Below, piece by piece: positions 32,159 to 44,482 of a DNA stretch of 64,000 nucleotides. The position numbers were made by a program, and so were the translations under genes. The notes under the pieces were generated by a model, which searched no databases, was not told the origin of the DNA, and saw only the letters and a list, made by a program, of their open reading frames with translations. The DNA comes from Rhynchopus sp. YZ270_cl-10. Lineage: Eukaryota > Euglenozoa > Diplonemea > Diplonemida > Diplonemidae. The stretch spans positions 682,001-746,000 of the forward strand of contig OZ037929.1 in the NCBI GenBank assembly GCA_964035575.1. The letters are read 5' to 3'. Each line of letters begins with the position of its first letter. Position 1 is the stretch's first letter.

Positions 32159-35100
32159 TTACATAACAGAACAGTCGTCGCCACCAGCCTTCTCACGGGA
32201 CGCCCTCCGGATGACAGTGTCCGTTCTGCTTACCTCTGTGCATATGGAAGTCTCCTTCGTGCGGTACAGCAGGAGGACAGGCTGTGAGGGATGAGGGGGT
32301 TGTTTTTGCATGGGGGTGTCCGCACATACCTGCTTTCTCCCCTTTTGCAGCTGTTGCTTAAGGAGATCCACGGAGTCGATCTCGCTGACTGTCTTGTCGT
32401 CGAAGTGATTCCACTGTGTTTTAAAATTAGTTTTGGGCAAATTGCGATAACACGTATACTTTTTGTTTCCATTTGCGATAACACGTACACAAAAAGTATA
32501 CGTGTTATCGCGAAAAAGTGTACGTGTTATCGCGAAAAGTGGTCAAAAAAGTATACGTGTTATCGCGAACAAAAATGTACGTGTTTCCTTCTTCTAAGGT
32601 GCTCGCTCTCCATACCTAGACCCTCGAATTTTTTTTTTGGGCCCCAAAAATGGCTAATTTCGACGATTTGAGGCCATTCAAAGCAAAATTTGGCACTTTT
32701 GAGCATCTGTGGGGGTCTAGAACGCGGTTGCGAGCACCCCGTTTTTTAGCGAAATATGTACGTGTTATCGCGAAAAGTGTTCAAAAAAATGTACGTGTGA
32801 CATTCAGAAGACAGGGTCTGGTGGTAAATTTTGCTTATCCCTCTGTGTGGGTCACTCACACTTGCGGTCATGTGCCACTGCGTGGGTCTGGGAACCAGAC
32901 TTACGTACTTAAGGTGCACGAACACAGGGTCTGGTGGTAAATTTTGCGTAGTACTGCGACGTGGTACTGCGTGGGTCTGGGAATATGGGTACCTGGGTAC
33001 AGGATATTTGTTGTCAAAGACATCTTCCACCATGCATTGAGGAGGGTAAGACAGTGGTCGCAGTTTGTACTTGATAGCATTACAACATTTAACTTCTCCA
33101 CGGGGGTCTTGGGCCGTTCATTCGGTTATACCTTGACTAGCGGAAGAGGCCTTTTTGGTCTCTAGAATATCCGGTATTCCCGAACGGAGGCACACTTTGT
33201 GTGTTACTACGACCTGGCAACTTCCAGCAGTAGGTTAAGTAATCTTTCTTGTAAATTGTTGGATCATTATCTCCTCAGTGCATGAATGCTCCACGTGACT
33301 GGACACTTTTGTGTTTGTCATGTGGAGCTGTGGTTGCTCTTTCACGACTTTTATCCTTGTACACAGTGTACCCAGTACCCAGTGCCCTGTCACGACTTTT
33401 TCCGTGACAAAAAGTTTGGTTTCCTTGACAAACCAGGTACCCAGGTACCCAGGTACCTGGGTACCTGGGTACCTGGGTACCTGGGTACCTGGGTACCTGG
33501 GTACCTGGGTACCTGGGTACCTGGGTACCTGGGTACCTGTGTACCTGTGTACCTGGGTACCTGGGTACCTGGGTACCTGGGTACCTGGGTACCTGGGTAC
33601 CTGGGTACCTGGGAAAACACGTACGTTTTTGTTCGCGAAAACACGTACACTTTTTCGCGATAACACGTATACTTTTTGTGTACGTGTTATCGCAAATCGA
33701 AAAAAAAAGTATACGTGTTATCGCAATTTACCCATTAGTTTTTTATTAAAACCTACAAGCGTTAGCTTAAAGGAGAAAATAGTTCCTCAGATACAGTCGC
33801 CAATCACCCCCTCCAAGGGTGTGTAATCAACGAAAAAACCTTTTTTTTTCCCTTTTACTTTATCAGAGTTACTGTTTTCCTCCAAAACCACATACCTTCT
33901 TAGAGATTGGGTCTATGCAATACGATGTGTAATGCTTTCCGTAGTAGCAGCACATCCCCATGAGGGTGCCGTGCACTTGCCTCTCTGACTCATCCGTCGT
34001 ATTCGCACCGCACCCTGGAATGCAGAAGATGTCACTCAGGAGCAGATGCTCAGGCAACTTCTCTGTAAAGCTTTTAAGGTCCGCTACGGAAGCTGCCCCA
34101 CCCGGCCAGGAGACGCCAATCACAAATATCGCAGGGATGTCCACCATGATGGGCCTCTGCAGGTCTGACTTCTTTCCAGTATGTGGGCAGGTCACCGCCG
34201 GCGCGCAGAGGCTATAGTGCATGCACCTCTCCATGCTCTCACAGCCTTCCTTTTCGTGCAACGATTTGGAACATCTCCCAAAAAAGAGTCCGGCACTGAA
34301 GTAATGTACTGTTGCGGAGTATTGGAAGGGGGTTTTGGAGGTGTCGCAGGGGGGGCAGCATTTTCGGGTGTCGGTTGCGGTAACGGAGAAGGTTTTGTGG
34401 ACGAAGCAGGGTGGGGAGCATGTTGCCACGTCTTCGCTGCAGTAGAGGTGGAGCTGGTAGAGCACTGCTTCAAAGCATTCTACTACGTCCTCCATTTCAC
34501 CAAATTGAAACCGTTTGTCCTCTTCAAACAGAAACGCCATAATATCCCTAATAAGCTCTGGAGGAAGTATTTGCAGTTCCGACCGCTCATATTTTGTGAA
34601 AAGGTCGAGAACCGCACAGAAAAGGCAGGAGTTACGTTTTACAACGTCAGTGCAGATGTGTTCTGGTTCGTCCTTAACAAAGTTCGCGCGAAACACCTCA
34701 CAATGCCATAACACCTGAAGCACCGCGTTTAAAAAACAATTATTATGTCCTACCTGATTTTGCAGTCCCTTCCCAGTACCGCTCAACTCCATAGGAGAGG
34801 CTGGGGAGGTAAAGGAGTCTTCTAGGTCATCCATGCTGGCAGATTCTTCACGTTGCAGTCTGAACGTTTCTCTCATCTTCGCCATAAGCTCCTTCTGCTG
34901 TACAACTTCCTCGGGGGAGAGAAATTCGAGGAATTCTGCCGAAATTTCGGACGCAGTTTTGTCCTCTTTTGGCTTCTTCGAGAGCACAGCGGATTGCAGC
35001 ACCTTTCTTGCCCTCACTGCAGAAGGGAGGTTTTCAGGGCTTTCAGGGCGTTCTTCCTCTTCTTTTTTTTCTGGAGGAATATCCTTAGTTGGGTCGGAAA

Positions 35101-35668
35101 ACGAAACTTTCGGTCTTTCCGTGAGATACCCTTGAGACGTTGCATGATCTACCAGTGTTTTTTGAAATGCTGGGGTCTTGAAAACCTCTGCAGCTGCTGC
35201 CATGGTTGAATCTACAGCTTCTTCTTTTGCCATCGCTTCTTCTTGCCGACGCCGTTTTACCCCTGCCATGAGTGCGGACACAAAACGCACTTCATGCAAG
35301 ACAACGTTGAGCAAATCAGTGTTGTTCCGCAACTGCTTCCACTTCCTTTTCGCTTTCTCCTCTTCTATCTGCTCTTCCGTCTTCGGAACAAACCACCCCT
35401 TCGACAGCTCGCTTGGGTTAATCGGGCGTCTCTTCTTCCCTATAACAAAGGAGCTTTTTTTGGCAAGCCCTGGCACCTCACCATCTGCCTCCCCTGCCTC
35501 CCCTACCTCGCTCGCATTGGTCCCCTCTTTGTCTGGTATTGCACTCTCTGCTGTGGTCTCCGTATTGTCGGTTTTCCCAATGCTTGGTGAAGCAGAGGGT
35601 TCAGGAGGAGGGACGTTAGCTGAACCGGAAGGGGGGGAGGATGGGGAGGAAGGTTCTGGGGTGCTCAT
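32159..35668 (-). CDS. Ubiquitin carboxyl-terminal hydrolase, USP53/54-like
   Basis: Three exons, 33896-35668, 32330-32413 and 32159-32281, all phase 0, encode about 659 residues. Residues 1-295 are Ser/Pro/Glu-rich and charged, probably disordered. The C19 protease domain starts near 300: Cys box GLQNQVGHNNCFLNAVLQ (Cys311), FQFGEMEDVVECFEAVL as in USP53/54, Cys pairs CSPPC and CCPPC, His box CYYGKHYTSYC (His579), then WNHFDD (592-597) and PVLLLYR. Such enzymes remove ubiquitin; human USP53/54 act on K63 chains. The two last short exons restore the catalytic C-terminus that the first frame alone would lack. Intron 1 (32414-33895) contains a 1.3-kb transposon. A CT-rich tract and ACTACCAG acceptor lie upstream of the start. 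Confidence 0.87.
32812..33350 (-). repeat. Shared core, inverted copy 2
   Basis: Inverse of about 14160-14660. Anchors: GGTCTGGTGGTAAATTTTGC (twice), CATGCATTGAGGAGGGTAAG, TACAACATTTAACTTCTCCA, TCGTGAAAGAGC in inverse. The start is locally duplicated (32812 and 32930). Confidence 0.65.
33435..33612. repeat. (CTGGGTAC)n minisatellite
   Basis: About 22 tandem 8-mers, with two CTGTGTAC variants in the middle. The first ~15 bp run in the inverse orientation (CCAGGTAC), so the array has an internal switch point near 33450. Confidence 0.88.
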
Positions 35669-36160
35669 TATTGGATAGGAGGAGGAGGAGGAGGAGGGGG
35701 AGGAGGGGGTGCGGGGTGTGTATGTTCTGGTAGTGGGGGGATTGGGATTGGGATTGGGAGCAAGCTAATTATTGGGAGGGGGGGGGAAAAGGGGAGGAAA
35801 AAAGGAGGATTGCTTTCTTTTTTTTTGAAACCTGTCTTTTTTTTCACCCTATTCTTTTGTGTTTTGTTGTCTTTTTGTTCATGCCCCCCTCCCCCACCAT
35901 TATAAAAAAAAAACGTGATTTTCAAAAAATAAACTAAAAAACCCCCTTGAGGTGAATCCGTATTACATGAAGGCGAGAAAACAAAAAAAGGGGGGGTTGT
36001 GACACACAGTAAGTATCAGGACACAACGGGGATTTTGAAAGAAAAATATATCATGGATGGCACCCAAAAAAAAAATACAAAAAAAATAAACAATAAGACA
36101 GCCTCAGCAACGCGACAGGTCAGATCCATGGAGAATGAAAAAAGAGCAGAAAAAAAGAGA
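35669..36160. other. Spacer between LINE tail and USP gene
   Basis: GA-rich (plus strand) leader region of the USP gene, then A/T-rich sequence without recognisable feature. Confidence 0.5.
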
Positions 36161-36168
36161 AAAAAAAG

Positions 36169-36312
36169 TGAAGTTGACAGTGCAAACACCTCTGGGACGC
36201 AGGCACTGCCACTCCGCGGATTATCGAGAACAAAGTGAAGTTGATAGTGCAAACGCCTCTGGGACGCAGGCACTGACACTCCGCGGGTTATCGAACCCCG
36301 GAGTGTTGCGCT
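36169..36312 (-). repeat. Two tandem F3 units at the LINE 3' end
   Basis: Units 36236-36312 and 36169-36235 abut head to tail. In the first, the minus strand reads CACTCC-GGGGTTCGATAACCC-GCGGAGTG and supplies the last codons of the LINE ORF2. The second starts at GTTCTCGATAATCC and differs by one base over about 67 nt from the solo copy at 43616-43684. This ties the dispersed F3 repeats to the tail of this LINE. Confidence 0.75.
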
Positions 36313-39300
36313 TGTGTTTGGTTTACAGGGAAGCTGTAAGCAGGTATACAATCATTACCCCACCCTGACCGGGAAGGGGGGACAACATGATTTAGTGATT
36401 CAAGAAAAGCACGTGTTTTAGCACACAACACTGGGCGTCTGCTGAATCCAATGAGCGCTGGGGCGCCGACGGAACGGAGGGAGTGCACACGATCCCTCTT
36501 CACACCAGGGAATGGGGCGCGGCGGAGTTTCGCTGTTAAAGCCCGCATGTTAGCCTTGACGATGAGCCTTTGCATGGCCCGCCCACGCTCGCGGATATTA
36601 GAGGTCTGTTTGGCGAGGAAGACCCTTGTGCGCAATTCGAAGTCGACCGCGAGCTCGACACACGACACGTCGCGGGGTTCTTTGCTCCACTCGAGCGTAA
36701 TCACCCACCACAGGAAAGCTTTCAAAGTGAACGCCTCCCTATAGGTGGAGGAAAAACTAGGTTGTAGCTTGGTCAGATATGTGCGGAAGGGGGTATCCCG
36801 TTTAGAGGCAGCAAATGTGAGATTCCAAGGGTGCACAGCCGGGGCCACATCCGCTGGACTTGAGAGGGTCGTGTCGATCGTGGTGACGGCATCGAGGAGA
36901 AGAGACTGTACCGCCTTCACCGTCACCTTGCTCACATTGGAGGGCACAATGCCGTGCAGCACAAAGCAGGTGGGAAGCCCCTTGCCGTAGAGGCTGATGG
37001 CCGACGCATGTAGGGCAGTGAATGCCGGTGTGTGCACTATGCTGCAGTGCCACAGTAGGTGGCGTGTGTGGCATGTAACCTGGACGAGGCATAAGGGGCA
37101 TTTATCGCTGAAGTCCGCCTCGGGCAGGCCACTGCGCTTGAGCCCATCTGGATGGCAGAAGAGGACTCCACCACACAGAACACGTCGCATCCGGAAAGCC
37201 TTGAGGGGGTCGTGGTATTGTAGATTGCGCCACAGGGCATTGGTGGCGCGGGTGTCAATGCCGTCGTTGATGCCGTCGTACGTAGGGCGTTTACTCTGTA
37301 GGTCATCCCATACCGCCGTACGTGCCAGAACTCGCACTTCATGGGCCCTCTTGGCTTTGTCTATCTCGATGATGGGGGTAGTCTTCGCGGTTGCAGACGT
37401 AGACGTCACTGTCTTCATCTCAGGGTCCCAACTCACGCCACATCTGCGGGAGGCGGCAAGCACCGTCCCCACTGGACCAACTGCATGCATAGGTGTACCC
37501 CGTGCGGCCAGGGTCTCGTATCTCTCTCTGATGTTCATGCACCTCTGGCGTATGGCGTCGTTGCGTTCCACACTGGCAGCGTAAGTTCTGAACGTCCGGC
37601 ATATTGCACTCGAGAGGGGGTGTGCCATGTGCGCCTTCAGGCAGAGTGTGAGCAATGCATCCACTGAACGGGTAAGGTAGGTGGGGCCCCAGCAGCACAT
37701 CGCCACTGCCTTCGTTAGTTCATTCAACACTGACTGAGGGGGCATGTTGAATGCGGACTCGTATAACACTGAAGGGAGGATGGCAGATGTGGCAATAGAT
37801 ACCTTCTGGGAGAAGGAGAGCGGTGTCGCACCCAAACATGAGAGCGCCCTCACGGCTGATTGGTATACCGTAGCGTTGTATCGCCCCTTGCTCCGTAGGG
37901 AGCTGTACATCATCACGCCGAGTGAGCGGAGTGACTCTGTTGTCCGGAACCTATGGTTGTCCTCAGACTTCAGCTTGCATTTGTGGTTCTTCAATGATGA
38001 GAAGGCAAAGGTCTTCGCCATGTTGAGGCGCATGCCTGTGATGCGGCAGAAGTCCTCCACTCGCAGCAGACACGCCCCCACCGAAGCTTCACTATGGCGA
38101 GACAAAAGGTATGCGTCGTCAGCAAACGACCGTACAAACGCCTCAGGTACCTCTGCCGTGATGCAGTGTGTCAGGACCGACATCAAGGCGTTGATGAGCA
38201 CCACAGAGAGGGGGCACCCCTGCAGAATCCCATTCGTCACGGAGTACGCCTCTCCTACGCCGGAGGGCAGCTTGAACCGCCGTCTCAGCTTGGCGTACAT
38301 TGCTCGCAGAGGTGTCATGATCCTGGGGTGAAGCCCCATCTTCTCTACAAGATCCAAGGTGAGGCCCTGTGGTACGCGGTCGAAGCACTTCGCAAAGTCG
38401 AGTGCCAGACCGTGCAGCGGTTCGCCACCGAGCAGAGCGTCCTCCATCTGTGTGAAGACGTCATACAAGACGTCGTTCGTGCTGTGCTTTGGGCGGAAGC
38501 CATGTTGCGACGGGTGTACCCATTGTTCCTGCCATTGTTGAACTGCCTGCAGGCGTGCGCAGGCCCACAACCGGTACACCGCACTGGTCACTGTCACAGG
38601 ACGTAGCTTCAAGGGGGACTGGTCCTCGCCTTTGGGAAGGAGCGTCACCAGGGCGGTCAACAGCGCTTGCGGCCACACACCGTTCGTCTCTATCGCGTTG
38701 AACACTCGGGCAAAACCGTCCAGTATGCACAGGGGCATCGCATGAAGCTCCAATGAGCGCCAGCCATCAGTTCCGCAGGCGTCCGTGCGCTTACCTTTCT
38801 TGTCAAGCGTTCTACGCAAGTCAGCACCACTTAGCGGGTCTAGGGACATCGGGGAGTGCGCGACGAAGCTGCCGAAACGTTGTTCGAAAGAGGCGAGAGT
38901 TGGCTCGGGATGGTCGTGGTCGTATAGGTTGAACACCGATTTCCATTCATCACGCAGGAGTTTGTCCATCTCCCTGTGGTTGGCCGTAAGCACACCATCT
39001 TCCCCCCGAAGGGCGGAAATAGGAACACCCTGTTTACCCATGCACCACGCCGTGAGTTTTCGTCGTTCGCTGCTGAAATCCACCTTCAGCTTGGTGGTGT
39101 ACTGCTTCTCGCGCTGTAGACGGGTATTGCGTATCTCAAGGTTCATAAGCATCTTGGATTTTTCCAGCAGAGAGTTAAGGATCTGTATTTGCCTTTCGAG
39201 CGAGAGAGGGATTGTCGTCTCCTCGGACCTCATCAACTTGAGCGTAATTGCGGTACGGAACACTTTACCCCAGGCATTGCGCACAGGATTCTCCATCACC

Positions 39301-40586
39301 CCACCAGGACAAGATTCAGTCTTTGCGATGAGATCCGTGAGCTTGTACTCGAATTTGGCAAGTTGGTCCTGTCGGGGGGAAGACCCACCAACAGACGCCG
39401 GTCGTGTAGGTGCACACACAGGTTTCAACACCGGATGGGGGATCTTGGAGCGGCCACAGAACCCTTTCGAAAGCGTGTCACCAGCTGCCTTTGCCGCGAG
39501 CAGGAGAAACTCTTCCCCAGCCAATGCGATCGCTTCCCACGCATCGTCAATGTCACCGGACGCAAGTGCTGCGGCACAGTTGTGTTGTTGTAGGAGATTC
39601 CTGCCGACTGTCTCAGCATTCGCCACAAGTCCAAGCTCCGGCATCTGCTTGGGAATAATGTATCGGAGTGTCGACTCTGTAAACACAGAGAGGCAGAGCC
39701 GCACGTTGACGGACTTGTGGCTGGGGATGCAGTTGATGCTCTGTGTCCAACAGCTATGAATGGCGTGTGCAGCGACGCTATTCAGCAGGATGTAGTCGAT
39801 ACGGGTTCCCGCTGAGTCTTTGCGAGTGAACGTGGCAGGGGGCTTGCCGTCATCCCCAGTGCTTCCCAGGAGCGCGACATCGCACCAGTCATTGGCGAGT
39901 GCTTTCCGCAATGTTGGTGATCTTTCCACATCGGTGTTGAGGTCGCCGCACACAATCAACGGAACGTTACCCAGGGCTTCTCGAAACTTCACAAGCACTG
40001 TGTGGAGGAGTTCTTCGCGGGAAGCAACTGTACCTCTTGGCGTGTCACCTGACGGGGCGTACACATTCACCACATGCAGGAACAGACGGCCGGAACCAAG
40101 CGCCACGCGTGTGTGCACCACGCGTTTCCTCAGCGAGGGCTTCAGAGAAGACGTCAATTCGGTGTCCAGGAACATGATGCCCGGTCTCTTCAGCATGGTG
40201 GCAACTCCCCCACGTTCCCCAATGTGTGGACTGCGGATGCCATGGACGAGTGCGCCATCCATGGGGGGGCCCCACTCTGGGGACCAAACTGTGGTGAAGA
40301 AGTCGTTCATCTCAAAGATCTTGGACTCGGTCAATTTTGTCTCTTGCAGACAAATTATATCGCACTGCAGGTCGTGTATGATGTGTGCGTAGTTCTGCAG
40401 GGATGTGCAGTTGAGGGTGGTTATCGTGAGCGTGTTCTCAGCATCGGAGCAGCACGTACGTGAGGAGGATCTATCCGTTGAAGAGGAGGAGGAAGAAGAG
40501 GAAGAAGAAGAAGAGGAGGAAGCAGAGGAAGAAGATGTGTCTGAGAGTGACGTAGGGAAAAAGGGGCGAGGAGAAAAGGATGCCAC
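36288..40586 (-). CDS. LINE ORF2: AP endonuclease and reverse transcriptase
   Basis: Open frame of 1432 residues, uninterrupted. A poly-Ser N-terminus is followed by an APE-type endonuclease (LNCTSLQNY, CLQETKL, ERGGVA, GDLNTD, RIDYIL, SHKSVNV; about residues 55-295). The reverse transcriptase (about 640-910) has LVTLLPKG, QHGFRPKHST, ALDFAKCFDRV, GILQGCPLS and SFADDAYLL, so the catalytic FADD is present. A C-terminal Cys/His cluster CPLCLVQVTCHTRHLLWHC follows near 1165. This is the enzyme for target-primed reverse transcription. No RNase H motif seen. Clade not assigned. The last residues are encoded by the F3 tail repeat. Confidence 0.9.
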   Translation of the reverse strand: MASFSPRPFFPTSLSDTSSSSASSSSSSSSSSSSSSTDRSSSRTCCSDAENTLTITTLNCTSLQNYAHIIHDLQCDIICLQETKLTESKIFEMNDFFTTVWSPEWGPPMDGALVHGIRSPHIGERGGVATMLKRPGIMFLDTELTSSLKPSLRKRVVHTRVALGSGRLFLHVVNVYAPSGDTPRGTVASREELLHTVLVKFREALGNVPLIVCGDLNTDVERSPTLRKALANDWCDVALLGSTGDDGKPPATFTRKDSAGTRIDYILLNSVAAHAIHSCWTQSINCIPSHKSVNVRLCLSVFTESTLRYIIPKQMPELGLVANAETVGRNLLQQHNCAAALASGDIDDAWEAIALAGEEFLLLAAKAAGDTLSKGFCGRSKIPHPVLKPVCAPTRPASVGGSSPRQDQLAKFEYKLTDLIAKTESCPGGVMENPVRNAWGKVFRTAITLKLMRSEETTIPLSLERQIQILNSLLEKSKMLMNLEIRNTRLQREKQYTTKLKVDFSSERRKLTAWCMGKQGVPISALRGEDGVLTANHREMDKLLRDEWKSVFNLYDHDHPEPTLASFEQRFGSFVAHSPMSLDPLSGADLRRTLDKKGKRTDACGTDGWRSLELHAMPLCILDGFARVFNAIETNGVWPQALLTALVTLLPKGEDQSPLKLRPVTVTSAVYRLWACARLQAVQQWQEQWVHPSQHGFRPKHSTNDVLYDVFTQMEDALLGGEPLHGLALDFAKCFDRVPQGLTLDLVEKMGLHPRIMTPLRAMYAKLRRRFKLPSGVGEAYSVTNGILQGCPLSVVLINALMSVLTHCITAEVPEAFVRSFADDAYLLSRHSEASVGACLLRVEDFCRITGMRLNMAKTFAFSSLKNHKCKLKSEDNHRFRTTESLRSLGVMMYSSLRSKGRYNATVYQSAVRALSCLGATPLSFSQKVSIATSAILPSVLYESAFNMPPQSVLNELTKAVAMCCWGPTYLTRSVDALLTLCLKAHMAHPLSSAICRTFRTYAASVERNDAIRQRCMNIRERYETLAARGTPMHAVGPVGTVLAASRRCGVSWDPEMKTVTSTSATAKTTPIIEIDKAKRAHEVRVLARTAVWDDLQSKRPTYDGINDGIDTRATNALWRNLQYHDPLKAFRMRRVLCGGVLFCHPDGLKRSGLPEADFSDKCPLCLVQVTCHTRHLLWHCSIVHTPAFTALHASAISLYGKGLPTCFVLHGIVPSNVSKVTVKAVQSLLLDAVTTIDTTLSSPADVAPAVHPWNLTFAASKRDTPFRTYLTKLQPSFSSTYREAFTLKAFLWWVITLEWSKEPRDVSCVELAVDFELRTRVFLAKQTSNIRERGRAMQRLIVKANMRALTAKLRRAPFPGVKRDRVHSLRSVGAPALIGFSRRPVLCAKTRAFLESLNHVVPPSRSGWGNDCIPAYSFPVNQTQAQHSGVR

Positions 40587-40718
40587 GGATGATGATGATG
40601 ATGATGAGGAGGCTTGGTTTGGGAAGTGGCGGGGACCAGGGCGTGTTTCTATGCACTCGCGAGGAAGTTGCTCGTAGTTGTGGGCTGCGAGCGACTCGGG
40701 GTCACGCTTCTCGCTCCG

Positions 40719-42611
<1,893 letters not shown>

Positions 42612-42790
42612 AGGGAAAGAACCGGGGGGGACGGTCGTGTGGGGTGTGTGATGTGTATACCAATACCAATGTGTATACCAATGAAGTACAGAACAAAAAA
42701 GATCGGGTCTTTTGTTTGTGCGCTCAAAGCCGGGAAAACAAAAAGGTGAAAAAATTGTGTTAAACTGAAGTACGGTTGTTGTGGTTAATT

Positions 42791-43493
42791 GAGTACCTAC
42801 CCTCCCCCGTGCATAAGTCCGACCCCCATTACCCGTGCATAAGTCCGATGACCCGTGTATAAGTCCGGGCAGATTTGGGCTCAGGATCGGACTTATGCAC
42901 AGGCCGACTTATACACCGGTTCTGTGTACTGGTGGTGGGGAGATTTTTTTTTTGGGGCGTTTTCCCGCTCGCGAAGCGAGCGGGGGACAATTTTTGGGGT
43001 GTTTTTCCGCGAGCGAAGCGAGCGCAATTTTATTTTTATTGGCGGTGTGTTCACCAGGGATCATCTTCGCGCTTCTCATGTCAAAACATCATCCTCACAA
43101 TTCTCAAAGATGTGAACCTATTACTGCAACATTGTGGAAAACTTTGCACCCCAAACAGTCTCAACAGCCAAAAGGTGCCCCTTGTTGCTGGGAGTTGGTT
43201 CTCATGTTTGATACCTGCAGCAGGCGTTCCTCTGAGTCAAACGCTGTTTTGCCTGCCTGCGGCGTTGAAAACGGTCGTTAAATTTTGCGGTGTCACATTC
43301 CCTCACGTGTGGGTCATTCACACTGAGGTCACGTGACACTGCGTGGGTCTGGGTACCTGGGTGCACAAAACCGGTGTATAAGTCCGATACCCGTGCATAA
43401 GTCCGAAACCCCGTGTATAAGTCCGGAGGCCCTCAGCCCCCCCAAAAATCGGACTTATACGCAGACTTATGCACGGGGGGGGGGTAGGTACTC
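42791..43493. mobile_element. 0.7-kb foldback-like element (CATAAGTCCG words)
   Basis: Left end GAGTACCTACCCTCCCCCG, right end its inverse (CGGGGGGGGGGTAGGTACTC). Both arms are built from repeats of GTGCATAAGTCCGA / GTGTATAAGTCCG in both orientations. The interior holds GCGAAGCGAGCG repeats (42985-43025) and an inverted core copy (43100-43365). No target duplication seen, no transposase. Confidence 0.7.
43100..43365 (-). repeat. Shared core, inverted copy 3
   Basis: Inverse of about 14570-14830: CTGGGAGTTGGTTCTCATG, GATACCTGCAGCAGGCGTTC, AAATTTTGCGGTGTCACATT, GACACTGCGTGGGTCTGGG, then two GGTACCTGGG units. Confidence 0.65.
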
Positions 43494-43615
43494 AAAGAAA
43501 ACAAGCAAGCTTCTGTGTTTTTTTTTTTTTTCAATCCGTTTTGTTTGCCCTGTAGCGCTGCCTCCAATCTTTTTAGAATTGACAACAAGTTGTTTTATCA
43601 AAAAAAGAAGAAAAA

Positions 43616-43684
43616 AAAGTGAAGTTGACAGTGCAAACACCTCTGGGACGCAGGCACTGACACTCCGCGGATTATCGAGAACAA
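43616..43684 (-). repeat. F3 repeat, solo copy
   Basis: Nearly identical to 36169-36235, including the diagnostic GATTATCGAGAAC start. Looks like a recent tail-only insertion. Confidence 0.7.
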
Positions 43685-44482
43685 AAAATGTTGTCACACC
43701 TTTTGTGGAGGTGCGAGAGAAAATAAAGTGATTGTGTAGGGAAGAATCAGGAGAAAATATGCATCGCTGTGATATCAGGGAAACAGGGTACGGGGGAGGG
43801 AGAGCAAAAAGACACACAGTTTTTCGCAGTCCCCCCCCTTCACTCGTCCATTTCACATTATTAGCCACGTTTTTTATTTTAATTTTTTTTTGAAAAAGAA
43901 TATTGCTGCACAAAACCCAAGCCAACCAACCCCACTCAACACAACAGGGTTACAAGGCTATTATCCAGGGTATGATACCCAATATTTCATATTTTATGCT
44001 TTTTTGCGGCTTTCTGTTCTAAGGGTTAGACGATGCAAAGAATTCCCTTTTTCCCCCATTCCACATTTTTTTTCCTTTCCTCGTTCTCAAAAAAAAAACC
44101 TGACCAAAGTACGTTGGCTGGGTATACATTGGATATTTTTTATTGATAATTTTATTGGATTAGTGTAGCTTTGCCATACAGTCTTTTCACTGTCCAGATT
44201 ATTTTTTTTTTTTTGTTGCTTTTTTTTTTTTGAATCAATTCTCCCCCTTTCGCCTTGCCCTTTTTTTTGATAATTTGGCCTACCCCCCACTTTTTTGCTT
44301 CTTTTTTTAACTATTCTGCCTTTTAGCATTTGTAAAAATATGTTGAAAAACGTACCAATTTGGTCAAAACATATTTTTTTTTCTTCCACCTTTTCATTTT
44401 TGGGGGTATCCGAACTTCTCAACAAATCTCGGCCTTCCTCCTCCTCCCTCCAAAAGGGGTTTGTGGGATGATTATCATCTTT

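Larger units (their letters stand above)
32435..33733. mobile_element. 1.3-kb TIR transposon in USP intron 1, 9-bp TSD
   Basis: Inverted ends of about 78 bp, nearly identical: GGG(C/T)AAATTGCGATAACAC, then GTATACTTTTT, TTTGCGATAACACGTACAC, AAAAAGTATACG. The exact 9-bp direct repeat ATTAGTTTT flanks both ends (32426-32434 and 33734-33742), a clean target-site duplication. Ends consist of a 17-bp word, GTATACGTGTTATCGCG, in both orientations. The interior carries a filler repeat (32650), an inverted copy of the shared core (32812-33350) and a CTGGGTAC minisatellite. No transposase. Mutator-like by TSD size only. Confidence 0.85.
42612..44482. other. Spacer between RPC2 and LINE
   Basis: Contains the foldback-like element 42791-43493, a solo F3 repeat 43616-43684, an eroded F2 repeat 44155-44195 and A/T homopolymers. 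No gene seen. Confidence 0.6.

Noticed and set aside
13857-33612. Minisatellite arrays as possible CRISPR-like arrays
   Set aside because: Units of 7-8 bp abut without spacers; no repeat-spacer pattern and no Cas genes; eukaryotic context.
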